A stretch of 64,000 nt of DNA from Atherix ibis (lineage: Eukaryota; Arthropoda; Insecta; Diptera; Athericidae). Positions within the stretch are counted from its first letter, which is position 1, and every line of letters begins with the position of its first letter. Below, piece by piece: positions 10,010-23,154 of this stretch. The position numbers and the translations under genes are program-made. The notes beneath the pieces were generated by a model. That model was not told the DNA's origin and made no database searches. It worked only from the letters and a program-made list of their open reading frames with translations. The stretch spans positions 113,456,267 through 113,520,266 of the forward strand of contig OY282605.1 in NCBI GenBank assembly GCA_958298945.1. Reading direction: 5' to 3'.

Positions 10010-12050
10010 CTCAAGTTTCGTAGATATTTTCTCACAGATGGTTTCTTATCGCATGCGAATATGAGCAATTCTTGATGATTTTCTCTTGAAAACTTTATTG
10101 AAAAAAAAAATCAATTATAAAAAAAATAATAAATAATTTTTTGAAAATAAATCACATAGAATAATTGTTGCGTCAAAGTGAATTTTAATCATTTTCAATT
10201 CGATTGACAGAGTCAAATAATATCAATTGAATGCTTTTGTTTTGATAATAAAAAATTATTATTATTATTTTTTTTTATATTAATACCTAATTTGAAACTT
10301 GAACGTTTCATGAATATTTTTACTATAAAAAATAATAATGATCTAAGACGCAGAAAAATTTGATTACTTATCGAATAAAAAAAAATTACTGCTAATCCTT
10401 AATTGGTAAGAAGAAAAAAAACAACAATCACTAAATGAATAAAAGCAGTAACAAACTGAGGATGATATTAATTTTATTCACAGCATCCTCGACTCTAACC
10501 CGTAATTAATCGTCGACCTCGTTACAAATTTTATCCGGTAGGATGGGAGTCGAAAAGGTGTCATGTCCTTACCTATGCAGTTAAGGTAAATACAATTGAT
10601 TGACGGATATTAGGGTAGAAAGAGACGACTCGTATAAGACTAATCACTGCATTTTACTAAGAATATGATAACAGGGGGGGTAAAAGGGGGACTTGAAAAA
10701 AATCAAATTCGACACAGTGTCTCCGTGCGTCAGTAAAAGGCGATGCAACGAAGCATCGGTGTCTTCGGTAATCGGTAAATCCCGATGCGGTTCCAGCCAC
10801 GCCAGATATCGTAAATCATTTTCTTGAACGATGTTCAAGAGGCTCCTAGTCCGTCACTCGTCAATCAGTTTAAGCAAACAGCCAGCATCCATGGATAATC
10901 TGGCGGGCAATATATTTTTCATCTCTTCTCCCCCCCATCTTCATAAATAACATCGAAATGGGAAGATTACAACAACAGAAAAAAAACGTTTAAATAAATC
11001 CTGCACCTTCCAAAATGTATACTTGATTAATTGGATGGGATTTAATTAAGCACAAGTAAGGAAAGATAATATTTCGTAAGGATTCGATTTGGTAATAAAT
11101 TTCATCGACCACCGCCATCGTTAAGAATGTTAACGTCTAGATTTGCCGGGGGCTTCTGATATCCGCCCCTTCAGCTGAAAAGGGTCAATGGAGCAAACGG
11201 GCCAGAAGGTCGTGAACAGAGTACACAAATTACACCCTTTACGTCATTTATCATCAAAAAACCAAAATGAAATTGAAAAGAGAGGCCGAAATCAATCAAT
11301 TATGCCCGATTACGGGTTTAGGCTAGTAAGAACTATGAATTATTTTCAGTACGAGACCGACTGTTTTGTTTTCGTTTTTTGTTTTGGTTATTTTCCATGT
11401 TACCTTTTATTCTTTTATTAATTTTCTTTTAGTTTTTCCTTTTTTCTTTAAATACCATAGTTCTCACCGTTAAACTGTTCAACGAAATCTTAAAATTGAT
11501 TCACGAATTTCGAGTGCAGTTCAAATTTTGAGTTCAGTTAAAATTTGAAATGTTGACATTTGTCTTAGAATTTTTAAAAATAAATAGAAATGTTTTAGTG
11601 CTAACAAATTTTATGACCCCTAATAGTGGGATTGATATTTTTAAATGGCTTAATCTTATAAAAATCTTACATTTTATGAGATTTCTCTTATTTTCCCTAC
11701 TAATAAAAGATCTTTTTCCGATTTCTATGAGTTAAGTTTTAAAAAGAGTTAAGCTCAGCCTGTATGCTGAAATTTGAACTGAAACCCACTTGAAGGTCTC
11801 TGAAAATTTTTAGTAAATATTTGCATTTGCAAAATCGGATCACTTTTTCCGTAAGTTCATTTTGGTTCCTTTACATAAAATTGTTTCCCATAAAAATTTG
11901 CACTTAATTTAATATTTAAAAAAAAAATTTTTTGTGGCCTACAACAAAAACATTTACGAGTCTGGCATTACTGAATGCAATCTGGCAACTTTCTACATAC
12001 TCCCTTTTACAGGTGCAGTACAAGATTCAAGCTCGTGCCTTAATTAGGCG
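10010..12050. other. Intergenic DNA without recognised genes
   Basis: 10010-10480 is A/T-homopolymer rich. 10480-11330 is noticeably richer in G and C, with no long ORF or recognisable protein, and could hold conserved non-coding DNA. 11340-12050 returns to AT-rich sequence. Confidence 0.4.
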
Positions 12051-12239
12051 ACCCCCTAAAAGGTGTCATAAATGAAGTTGTGTTTTTGTAGTGCGTTACA
12101 AAAAAAAGGAACTTCCAAATTTGGAGCTTGGTGGATTCGCGAGTATGACTTACGAAACGTTTTTGGGGAACATTAGTTAACAAGAGAAATATCGGATAAT
12201 TTTTTTGCTGTTTGGTTTTTCATATTTTTATTTTTAATA

Positions 12240-13140
12240 GATGCTGCGGCATACGTGATATACATCAAAGTTAAAAATGCTCAGTTAGCATTGCCATTTT
12301 ATCACGAAAAGATTTACATCCGAATAACGCTTAGAAATTACGAGTATTTAACTTTATTATCAAAATTTGTGCTGTGTGAAAAATATATTTCGCGCACTTC
12401 GAGCATTTTATGGCATCGAGCATAATCAACCTACTGAGCAAGCAATTCAAGCCATAGTGACACAATTTCGCAGCAATTTGACGCTATTGGACATCAAACC
12501 ATCGCCAATTCGTGTGCGTAGAGTGCTTGCAGGGGAAAATATTACTGCCATAGCGTCCAGGGTTGGTAAAGACCGCGATTTGACAATCCGTCGCCGTTCA
12601 CAGCAATTGGAATTGTGTTACTCGACATGTGGAGGATTTTACGCAATGATCTTGGTCTGAAAGCGTATAAAATTCAGCTCGTGAAAGAACTGAAGCCTAA
12701 CGACCTGCGAAAGTATCGAATTTTCGGTGAGTGGGCCTTAGTAAAACTTGAGGAAAATCCGTTTTTTGACGAAAAAATTGTGTTCAGCAACGAAGCTCAT
12801 TTCTGATTGAATGGGTGAGTGAATAGCATAATTGTTTTTTTGAATAACATAAACTTTTTTTGCCCAAAATGCAAGAACTGCATTCGCTTGACGTGTGGTT
12901 ACAACAAGACGGCGCTACATGCCACACAGCACGTGGAACAATGTACATGTTGAGAGATGAGTTCGGTGAGCAATTTATCTCATGTTTGGGACTGGTGATT
13001 TGGCCGCCTAGATCGTGTGATTTGACGCCTCTAGACTATTTTTTATGGGGCTATATAAAGACATTTATCTATGCCGATAAACCAGCGTCACGTGCAGCCT
13101 AGAAAAATTTACATGCAATAATCCTTAAAAAGTAAATGGC
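12240..13140 (+). pseudogene. Tc1/mariner-superfamily DDE transposase relict (LTPLDYFLWG type)
   Basis: Pieces of one transposase follow each other in shifting frames. They are an N-terminal helix-turn-helix part (RALRAFYGIEHNQPTEQAI), TIRRRSQQLEL, then WRILRNDLGLKAYKIQLVKE and KIVFSNEAHF, then LDVWLQQDGATCHTARG and finally WPPRSCDLTPLDYFLWGY. The first catalytic Asp in the usual FSDEAHF is Asn here. The segment between the first and second catalytic blocks is deleted (about 12806-12860). It ends near KPASRAA. Relatives of this family are at 20.4, 30.0, 41.4 and 51.2 kb. Confidence 0.82.
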
Positions 13141-14380
13141 TGGCATTGATTTATCGACTTAAAAAAAATTATGGATTGCCGAGTTTAGTCACCGAGGCCT
13201 TTAACATCGATAACTGATAATATTGAAGGAAGACTAGCTTCCACGACAAACTATCAGCCAAGATTTTTTTGAAAAAAAGTCCTTGAAAGACTCCGAGAAA
13301 GGGGCTCATCGCGTCAGGTCGGACATTGCAGACACTTTGATGCTCTATGATGCCAACAGCGCCCGTTACACGTTCTTCTCCATTAACAGATTTTTGTCGA
13401 AAAAAAGGATACCCATGGGCTCCCCCGCTCCTCTATTTACTTAAACCGAGTCGGTGTATTTTGTTTTTGTTTCCAAAAAATTTCCTTTAACCCCAACAAA
13501 TTAATAATTTGATCCAAACAATAATCGTTGGCATAAAAATAAAAAATAAATATCCATAAAATCGCCCAAAAAAATTATATTATCGTCGCTTCGCAGCAGA
13601 AAATAAAAAAAACCAAGATTCTAACTTTTTAGATTAGGAAACTGCAAGGAGGAATATTGCTGTGACTTATGTCAGTGGTAAAATCACTTTTAGAATTGAT
13701 GACAATGTTACCATAGAGCCCTTGTGTTTGCAGGAATAAAATTTCCATCCTGTTGGTGTCTATGTCACCCCATCGAACAACACCCTCTCGCATCGAAAAC
13801 AATCTAAACATGCGAAAACGTATGCGCTCAGTAATCCATTTCTCTTGGTTAAACGTTTGGAAATTTATTGAAATGAAACCCCTTTTTTTTAAGGGTAGCA
13901 ACACGTTCACGTGGGCCATTCTTCCGTCACAACATTCCGAATCGTCGCTTCTTTCTTTTCCGAATTAGGGTGGAACGCAAATCCGTTCTGTTCACTTGTT
14001 CGACTCCCCCTCAGGCGGAAGTTGAAAACGTTGAACGCCAAGAAATTTTCGATCTTTGCCATGTCTCCGGGGATGCATTAAATCCGCATTATTAGATTTT
14101 CGTTCGTCAATCACAACGAATTTGGTATTTTCTCAACCGTTGACGGGTTGTTGTTTTTTCATTTTTGACCCTCTGTCACTTGGGGATTGTAATTTAACCA
14201 AACAAATAAATAAATTAAAACTAATTAAATCAGAATTTAACTTCGATGCACTTGTGGTTTGTACAATTTATCTTTTATTTTCGTGTTACACGTGCAGCCA
14301 ACGAATTATATTAGTTTTATATGCGATTAGAGGGATGCGTTTATGATTTCATAAATTTAAATTTTACGCTAAAAAAAAGA
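13140..14380. other. Intergenic DNA, moderate GC, no recognised gene
   Basis: Two short overlapping reading frames on opposite strands occur near 13629-13968, but neither resembles a known protein or has coding-like composition. No repeat unit is visible. Confidence 0.4.
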
Positions 14381-17300
14381 AGAAGAAATTTTTATGTTAA
14401 AAAACTTTAATTTATTTTTCTTTTAAATGAAGTATTTTTTTTTAATTAAACTTAAAGAAACTTTATCTTAAGTTGTTTATTATTTTAAAAAAAAAATCAG
14501 TTGAAATAAAATTTGTCCCAAAGTTAAATGCAAAAATTTCAAAAAAAGTTTGAAAATTGACAATATATTAGACAGAAATTTATGATAAAATTGATTTTAA
14601 CTTTTGGATAAAATTGGTTTGGCGCTTAAGATAACTTTGGATCCAAATTACAAATAAAATGAGTTCCAAATTTTAGTTAAAAATCGTCTCGCATTTAAGA
14701 AAAAACTTTTTTTTACTTTAATTGCTCTCAATTTTGTTTCGTTTTTCAACAAAATCAATTCTGAATTTTATATAAAATTAGTTCAAAATTTAAATTTGTG
14801 ATTATTTAGATTTCAAAACAGTTATAAAAAAACTCTTTAAGCAAAATCAAAGTTTTGTCCCAAATTTAAGATGTTATTAGTCTCGAGTTTGCGATAAAAT
14901 TAGTATCATAAATTGAAGATGAAATTATTCTTGAATTGGCAATGAATTTATATTTTAAAATAAAAAGAAAAACTTTTGCCATAAGTTTAGGACAAAAAAG
15001 TTTTCCATTTAAAATAATTAATAATTCCAATTTTAAGGTAAAATTGCTACAAAATTTTTAATACCATTTGCCACAAATTTTAAATTAAAGTAACTTATTT
15101 TTAGATGACTCAAATCTCAAACAGAAGATAAAATTGATCTTAGATATAAAATTCATTTTGAATTTGGGACAAAATTATTTTCAAATTTAAAATGAAAATT
15201 TTGAGATAAAATCTGATCTAAATTATAAATGATATTCGCGTCAAATTTGTGCAATAATTTGAAGCAAATTCAATATGAAACAAAATCTATTTTTAATTGA
15301 AGATAAAATTTGTCCTAAGTTTTATATGAACTTTATCCAAAAATAAAGGTCAAATTCGTTCTAAAAATAATATTTTTTCCAAATTTCAGATAAAAATGAT
15401 CTCAAAAATGAGTTCAAATTGATCTAAAATTTGAAGTGAATGTAATCCTAAATTTCTTAGATAAAATTTGTTTAAAATTTATGAAAAATATTGTCCCAAA
15501 TTAGAGATAAACTTTATTTAAAATTTAGTAAAAAAAACTGTAGCAAAATTAAGATTAGAGTTGTCCCAAATTTAAGATGAACTTTATTCCAAATAAGAAG
15601 TACAATTATCTTCAAATTTGAAATGAAATTTTGTCCCAAATTTAAAATGACACTCGCTCTCAGTTTTTTAATAAAAATTCATAGCAAAGTAAAGATAAAA
15701 TTTGTTTCAAATTTGGGACAAATTTTGTCTAACATTTGATAAAAAATTCATTTCAAATTATAAACTTAACCTTTTTTTAAATTAATTTGAAGTTCTTAAA
15801 TAAAATTTTTACAATATTTTTTTTAAAAATTTGTCCCAAATGAAATTAATGTGATGTTTAAAAAAATATTCTAGGAAATTTTAGAAAAAAGTAATCTAAC
15901 CTTTCAGTTAAAGAATATCTCAAATTTAAACAATAATTTGTCCCATATTTAAGATGAAATTTATTTTTAAATTTGATACATTTGTCACAAATTTGAGAAA
16001 AGTTTTGTCACAAATTTCTTAAAAAAAATTTGTTCAAAATTAAAGATGAATGTTCTCCTAAATTAAATGTAGAATTGAAGTTAAACAAATGATATATAAC
16101 GTATCAAATTTGAAGAGAAAATTTGTCCCAACTTTTAGATAAAATTATGATGAAATTTTTCCCAAATTGGGATAAAATTATTGTAGATTTAAATTTTAAA
16201 TGAAGCTTTTCACGAGCTTCTTAGATAAAATTTATACAAATTAGAGATGTAAATTAATTTGAAATTTAGAAAAAAAAATCACTAAATTTAAGATAAAAGT
16301 TGTCCCAAATTAGAAATAAAATACATTATAAATTTAAAAAATATATCGTAGCAAATATTTGATAAAATTTATTTCAAATTTAAGATAAAGAACGTACTAA
16401 ATTTTAAAATTAAAATTTCTCGAAAATTAAAGATTAAATTTGTCCCAAATTGGGAATACAGTTTACTTTAAATTTTAAATGGAGTTTTCCTCAAATTTAA
16501 TATAAAATTGATGCTAAATTTAAAATAAAATTAGAGTAAACTTTGAGAAAAAACTGGCCTCAAATTTATAAGATAAAATTTGTACCAAATTTAAAAAAAA
16601 AATTGTCCCAAGTTGGAGACAAATGTTGTTTGAAATTGAGTATAAAAAGCGTATCCAATTTTAATTATAATTTTTCCATAATGCAGGATTAAATTCGTTT
16701 TGCATTTTGGAATAAAATTGGTTCCAAATCTGAGAGATAATATTTACCGTAAATTTGAGGCGAAATTCATCCCAATTCTTTTAGATATAATTTTTCCCGA
16801 ATTTTAGTCAAAATTAACTTTTCAGAATATTGACAAAAATTAAAGAAAAACTTGGTCCCAAAATTTCTTCAATAAAATTTCTTTAAAATTTAACCTAAAT
16901 ACTATCCCAAATTATAATAGAAATTAAATTAAATAAAAATTTAAAAAAAATTATTGAAGATAAAATTAGAATAAAATTTAAGGTAAGAGTTTAAAATAAT
17001 TTAATAATAAAATTGTCCCAAATTATAAATATCATTTGTTTGAAATTAAAAAAAAGTAGGTTAAAAATTTACGATAAAACTTATTAAATTTTAATTCTAT
17101 TTTGTCCCAAATTCAGGATAAAATTCGTTTCATATTTTCAGATAAAATTGGTCCTAAATTTCAGATAATATTTATTATAAATTTGAAGCGAAATTCATAT
17201 AAAACTTTCATATAAAATTTGTCACAAATTTTAGGTAAAATTAGTTGCAAAATTTCTTAAATAAAATAACTTTAAAATTTAACTTAAATACTGTCCCAAT

Positions 17301-18150
17301 TTATAATAAAAATTAAATTAAATTGAAATTTAAAAAAAATTATTTAAGATAAAATTAGAATAAAATTTAAGGAAAGATTTATCCTAAATTTATAAGATAT
17401 AATTTGTCTCAAATTTAATAATAAAATTGTCCCAAATTATAAATACAATTTTTTTGAAATTAAAAAAAAGTAGGTAGAAAATTTACGATAAAATTTGTTT
17501 TAAATTTAATATAAAAAACTTATTAAATTTTAATTGTAATTTGTCTCAAAAAAAAAAAAATGGGAATAAAATTATTCCCAAATCTGAGATAATATTTATT
17601 GTAAGTTTGAATTAAAATTCATCCCAAACTTTTCAGATATTTATATATTCCAAATTAGAGGCAAAATTGGTTCCATAACTTGTTTAATAAAATGTCTTTA
17701 AGATTTAACCTATATACTATCCTAAATTACACAAATTTAAAAAAAATGATAAAGGCTGTATCAAAATTGATTTGAAATTTATATCAAATTTAAAATAAAA
17801 TTAGAATAAAATTTAAGGTAAGATTTATGCTAAGTTTATAAAATAAAATTTGTCCCAAATTAGACATTAAATTTGTTTGAAATTTAAAAAAAAATAATAG
17901 ATACAAAATTTACGATTAAATTCGATTCAAATTTAATTTAAAAAACCTATTAAATTTAGTTATAATTTGTCCCAAATTCAGGATAAAATTCATTTCGCAT
18001 TAAATAACATTTATACCAAATTTAGGATAAAATTTTTAAATTTTTTTAAATAAAATGTGTCCCTTTTAAAATAACATCAAAAGAAAAATTGTCCTACGTT
18101 AAAGATGAAATTTGTCCCAAAATTCAGATGAATTTGATAGATTTTTAAAT
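14380..18150. repeat. Degenerate AT-rich satellite, GATAAAATTTGTCCCAAAT motif
   Basis: Variants of GATAAAATTTGTCCCAAATT recur about every 25-40 bases throughout, with heavy divergence and indels. TGTCCCAAAT is the best conserved core. A larger period is visible from about 16.8 kb: the block starting TTTCTTCAATAAAATTTC near 16864 returns at about 17253 and 17680, giving spacings of about 389 and 427. No ORF is present. This is an old tandem array. Confidence 0.85.
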
Positions 18151-18189
18151 TTAATAAATTTTTATTAGTATTAATATCGTAGTAGAATT

Positions 18190-18373
18190 GCCGCACTTTT
18201 TTCAAAAACTACTCGTATTTTTTCGAATCCGTCAAATTCGCTGCACTCATCAGAGTGTTGCGTCAAATTTCGTGCATTGGTGTGAGTAAGCCTGTTACTG
18301 CTACTTTACGGCATCTGTGAACAGACCTGTAATCCTTTTACTGTTGCTTTAAGTTTGCAAAAAAAAGTGCGGC
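18190..18373. mobile_element. Candidate MITE of 184 bp with inverted ends
   Basis: The left end GCCGCACTTTTTTCAAA and the right end TTTGCAAAAAAAAGTGCGGC are near-perfect inverted repeats. The interior has no ORF. I see no clear target-site duplication, so family assignment is open. Confidence 0.5.
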
Positions 18374-20330
18374 GGAACCGGCCTAGCCCTACTATTTACC
18401 AAATCACTAATGGGTGCTATATTCACATCCTTACTTGAGTTAATAACAAATTAACGTATAAAAAAACCTGTAATTATTTTTTACAACTTATTAAGTGTAG
18501 ATTCATTTTACAAGCGTACTTTTAAGGATTCGTGGAGGCAACCGTGTTTTTAAAGAAAAGGACAATTAATAAAAATCTTGAAAAAATAAATAAAATCGAC
18601 TGTGTTCTTCATGATTTTATTATTATTTTTTTTCAATAGGAAAAAAAGAGCCAAAAATTAACTTTTTCTCAAGTTATAAACTTCAGCACCTGTTAAATGG
18701 TTGACTCCACCTCCATCCACTTAACCGAACATCCATCGATCCGTTCTCAGAAGTGGTATTTACTTTTGCTCTCGAATTAACCTATAATCACTTAAAATGG
18801 CTGGTCAAGGCATCATTTAGAAAGGGAGACAGCCTCAGGGCCTAATGTTGAACCGCACGCTTCTAGAGACTTCCGAACAAGTGAATTTACCTGCTGCGGA
18901 TAAGGCTAAGAAGTGGCGGATCGCGGCCAGATGACTTTTCGAGAAGTGGCAGCCGATGAAGAGGACTCACATACGATCATCGATGAAACTATCGCGGTAA
19001 TTTGAAATAATGACGAGGCCCCGCGGAGGTGTTTGATAAATGATGAACTCGCCCAACAAATGATCGACAAGACAATATCTGTGATCATTCAGCCGTCGAC
19101 TATCGACATCGCCATCGCCATTGCCATCACCAAAATTATTATTTTCGCTTTTTAAGGAACCCAGAGTCGATTTGTATCTGCTCAAAGATGATATATTGGT
19201 TTCCAATCGATTTTCCGGCACCTATTGTCATTCTCCATCAATTTTTAGAGGTCCAGTGTTTACCTCTCATTTTCGTTGGCGGTGTTCATTATGAATACTC
19301 ATCAGTAATAAGCATGGAAGAGTAATTTTGAGGTCTTAAATCATAAAAAAAATAATAAGTTTTGACTCAACGAATAAATTTTGTGTTTTATATTAAGTAA
19401 TTTGACAATTTCACTATCGGTGATTGTAGGTCAAGTCAAAACTTTGGCGACATTAAAAAAATTTTAAAAGGTAAAAAATACAAAATTTCTTAAAAACTTT
19501 TGTTTTTCTATCTTATTACCTATTTTATTACCTATAAATGTGAACATTTTCCGAAAAACTATCAACAATAGAATCTAAGTACGAGGGTAAGACCTCAAAT
19601 TGACTGTGAATGAAAATATTAATTTTGGTTCTTATTGTCGGCTTATTAGGCGGAAATTCGTTTGAAGTCGATCGTATTTTGTTGATTTGTTGTGGAGTCA
19701 ATTAATTTTCAACAATTTTTATTTATTGATGTTAGTCTGACATAATTCGATACGATAAGTTATTAATGAATATTTTTTTTGTGATTCCCATTTGCTGAAT
19801 AAAGGATTGATGTTTATTTTTTTTCCATTTTAAGGATCTCAAGTTCGGAAGGTGTGCGTCCATCGAAACAAGTACAAATCAACTTTAAAATGGAATTTCT
19901 TTCTCTTTTTTCTAATCATAGCTTTTATAAACTTTATTTTTATTTAAATTTACACAATTATTATTTTTTATAATAATAGTTTTTTTTAAAATCTAATTTA
20001 GTTATAATTTTTTTTTTCAATTAAAAAATGTGTTTTTTGTGATTAAAAATAGATCTGGAAACTTTATAACAGATTATCCATTTTCTAGTTTGGTAAATAT
20101 TAGTCTAATTTTTAAAAGTTATTAAATATAAATATAAATTAAGATTAAATTTTGTTTAATTTTAAATATGCCATTTAAAGATATTATAAATTGTTTAATT
20201 AACAAATAATGTGTTAAAATTGTATAAACTTTCTAGAAAATTGGTGATTTCATCGCAGCTGCGTTTCGCGATTTAAAATGAGCTTTTGCTCGTCAGCGAT
20301 GAGCTTTATTTCTTGCTTGTTAGATACGGT
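18374..20330. other. Intergenic DNA without recognised genes
   Basis: A GC-richer island at about 18680-19310 includes a purine/pyrimidine triplet run (CGACATCGCCATCGCCATTG) but no recognisable protein on either strand. The rest is AT-rich. Confidence 0.4.
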
Positions 20331-20369
20331 AAGTAAAATTAGCATATGTAGCGCTCTAAAATTTTCTAA

Positions 20370-20885
20370 ATAACTATAATGAGGCTACTGTATCCCCGAA
20401 AAGTGACTGTTCAGTATAGATTTTAGTCTGAGTATGTCTTGGGATCGTATCTCTTTGAAAAAGAAGAAGGAGAGACCAATACTGATAATTCTCAACGCTA
20501 TGCTTATAAGATAACCAACTTTTTTTAGCCTCAACTTAGAGATTTTGATTTGAATAATATTTGGTTTTAGTAAAACGATGCCACATATGACACAACATGA
20601 TAAATTTTAGCTTAATTACACGAAAATTTCCCAGGATGCGTAATCTCGAGATTCGGTGGTGTAAATAAATGTCCAAGATCGTGCAATTTGATGCTGTTCG
20701 AAATTTTCTTATTAAACTAAGTAAAAAATTATATTAAAACAAATAATCTTTAAATTTTAGAGCATTTAAAAACCAAAATCCGTCCATTAATGATCGATTT
20801 ACAGTCCAAAAAGTGCGAAAAAAAATCATCAAAAACTATCTCAAAAAGATCGAGTCCTGCAGGAAGCTATGTGGCAGTAATTTTT
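20370..20885 (+). pseudogene. DDE transposase relict, same family as at 30.0 and 41.4 kb
   Basis: No long ORF survives. The nucleotide order still mirrors this transposase family: a segment for SQRYAYKITNFF-like sequence (20497-20530), then FQQDGATCHT-like (20573-20600), FPGRVISRFGDV-like (20628-20665), PRSCDLTPLDFFL-like (20678-20715) and a C-terminal stretch (20760-20870). Many frameshifts and stops are present. Confidence 0.7.
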
Positions 20886-20889
20886 AAAA

Positions 20890-22265
20890 AATTATATTTA
20901 ATATACTTTATAATGGCAAGCTTTTTTTAATATAGTTAAATAAAATATTTATAAAATTTTTAATTTGAAATGTATTTTATTAAATAAAACTTTCCAAACT
21001 ATAAATTGAATAATTCTTTATTATAAAATAAATGAAGTTGATTACTTTTGAAGGAAGATCCTTTTTTAATAATAGAAGAAATTTTTGAATCTAAATAAAT
21101 TTTTAAAATGATTTTTTAGTCTAATTATTATAAAATTCAGTTAAGCATAAAGTTTCAAAATAATCCTAGATATTCTGGTGTTATTTTTCGGTGGAATTCT
21201 AATTGTCAATAATGCTTTTATTAGATTAAGGACTTCAATTTGAATTTATTCGGAGCTAAAAAGGAAATTATTGGAATTTACAGGATTTAAAAATATACTT
21301 TTTAAAAACTCTCAGTCTGTAAACCAAAATTTGAAGTAATTTTGTACAGGATGTTCTTAGCTTAACAGTAACTGAATTTTTGGCATTTGAATTCTTATAA
21401 TAGCAATAGTAAAAATTTGATTGGATATAGAAGGGAAACTAATTTGTGTTGATGGAAAAAATTATAAATCTTCCTCTTTTGTGTAATAAAACAGGAAGAA
21501 AGATAGTTAAAAAAAAAAGACACACCACGAATTGGAAAACAATAAAAAATCTCAAATGAAGCGCTCTGATATTTTTTTTTACCTGAAAATTGACATTTTT
21601 GCTAAAAAGTTGGTGACAAAAAGGATTGAAAACAAGATTTCATTTGGGATGTGGTAACGATATATACCAATCCCTTGCCCCTTCCTCAACAAGCCTTATC
21701 ACAACTACGAAATTTTTTCATCTCTCAATACAAGAATAGGACCTCGGCTATTGTTAAGCTTGTGCAGCCTATATAAGATCTTTTCATACCTCAAATAGGA
21801 ACTACGTTAAAACTATGGATAACTAGGAGACTTCTCTTGGGGGGAACGATCAAACCATGATCAATACCAGAAGTGTCCTACGGATATTGGCGAGGCCCCT
21901 GAACCTCAGCTGGTCTAGCAGTTCCAAGTAATTTACAAGGTTCCTTCAACTGAAGCTCTTTAAGTGGGGAGTACCGTCCAAGTACTCCTTAGAGAAAATT
22001 GGTAACATGAAGGTCGGAATCCACACGGTGGTTTCTCTACCGTGCCCGGCTAAGGTAAGGAGCCTTCGGGTGAAACGTGTTAGCTGTGGTTTAATACCTT
22101 TATGGCGGATACAGTCTTAGGACTGGAGGTGAGGCACTCCAGAGAGAAATTGGTGACAAGATGGAATTGTGCAGCTGGGTCTGTTTTGTGAGTTGATTGG
22201 ACGTATCTCAATGCCTATGGTCGTAGGCCAAAAGATCTCTGTTGGTATTAATATAATATGACTCG
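20890..22265. other. Intergenic/repeat-derived DNA, unassigned
   Basis: 20890-21640 is AT-rich. 21640-22265 is much richer in G and C and looks element-derived (for example CCGTCCAAGTACTCCTTAG and ACTGGAGGTGAGGCACTCC), but I could not assign it to a family or reading frame. Confidence 0.4.
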
Positions 22266-22404
22266 TTAAATACAGAAACACCGATGGGAGTTTAGTCTCA
22301 AACGTTCCTCTTCTGTCATCGTATTTGTAATATCATTGTCACAAAATCTGCTTGTTACAATATTTATGTAGTTGTAAAGATAAAATAAAAGGTAAAAAAA
22401 ACCG
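22266..22404 (+). mobile_element. Jockey-family 3' UTR with poly(A)
   Basis: The segment AGAAACACCGATGGGAGTTT followed by about 100 bases and an A-rich tail (AAAATAAAAGGTAAAAAAAA) matches the 3' end of the jockey copy at 46381-46508 (GAGAAACGCCGATGGGTGTT) and the minus-strand copy near 55.95 kb. It abuts an opposed RT fragment starting at about 22405. Confidence 0.6.
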
Positions 22405-23000
22405 CTAGGACGGAAATATCATCAGCATATGTTGCTATTAGGTTCTTATTGTTGGTTGAGATATCGTAAGAGTAGATGTTGTATAATAAAAGACCAATAA
22501 TACTACCTTGAGGGACACCTGCTCGAGTAGGCGATGTTTGACATTCTCAACCAGCTGAAAATATCGCTCCGAGAGGTAGGATTTAATTATAAGGAAGTAT
22601 GGGTTAAGAAGTATTCTCTTAAGTTTCCAGAAAAGCCCCGTTAGCTTGAGCTATGTCCAAAAATAGGGGTTAAACGACAGAGCTTTCTCCAAAAATATGG
22701 CTGAATAGTATTCGTTGCGCTCAAAAGCAATTCAATGAAGTCAACAATGAGCTGACACTGGTGGAAGTAGGCTTAAGGTTCATTTCTAAAGCCAAACTGG
22801 GCACGGGGGGATTACATTTCCACCTTTGAAAATGGGATAAAGCCGTTTTAAAATTAATTTTTCCGCCATCTTGACAAGAGTTGGAAGTAGGCTTATGGAT
22901 CTATAAGAGGAAGGGCTCATTTTTTTATTTAAAATTTCTAAAGTTGACGAAAATATGATATGCGGAGAATTTGCTTTAATATTCCAGGAGTTCTAAGATC
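22405..23000 (-). pseudogene. Jockey-clade reverse transcriptase fragment
   Basis: On the minus strand I read, in order and across frameshifts, FGFRNE, VDFIELLLSATNEYYSAIF, PYFLIIKSYLSERYFQLVEN, the block GVPQGSIIGLLLYNIYSYDI and the catalytic TYADDISVLA (YADD at 22429-22418, intact). These are the palm motifs of jockey-clade non-LTR elements. The part downstream of YADD is cut off by the plus-strand jockey 3' end. Confidence 0.75.
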
Positions 23001-23154
23001 ATTGGGTAGCCGATGAATGAGGTGTTTACTTTCAGAAGGTGTAAGATTTTTGGAAGCTACGCTCATATGTGTATGGGTACTGATAAGTCCTTGATTATTT
23101 TGTTTTCGTGAGCTTTATTTTCTTTGTTATAGTGCGGCTTCAAAGTTTCTGTTA

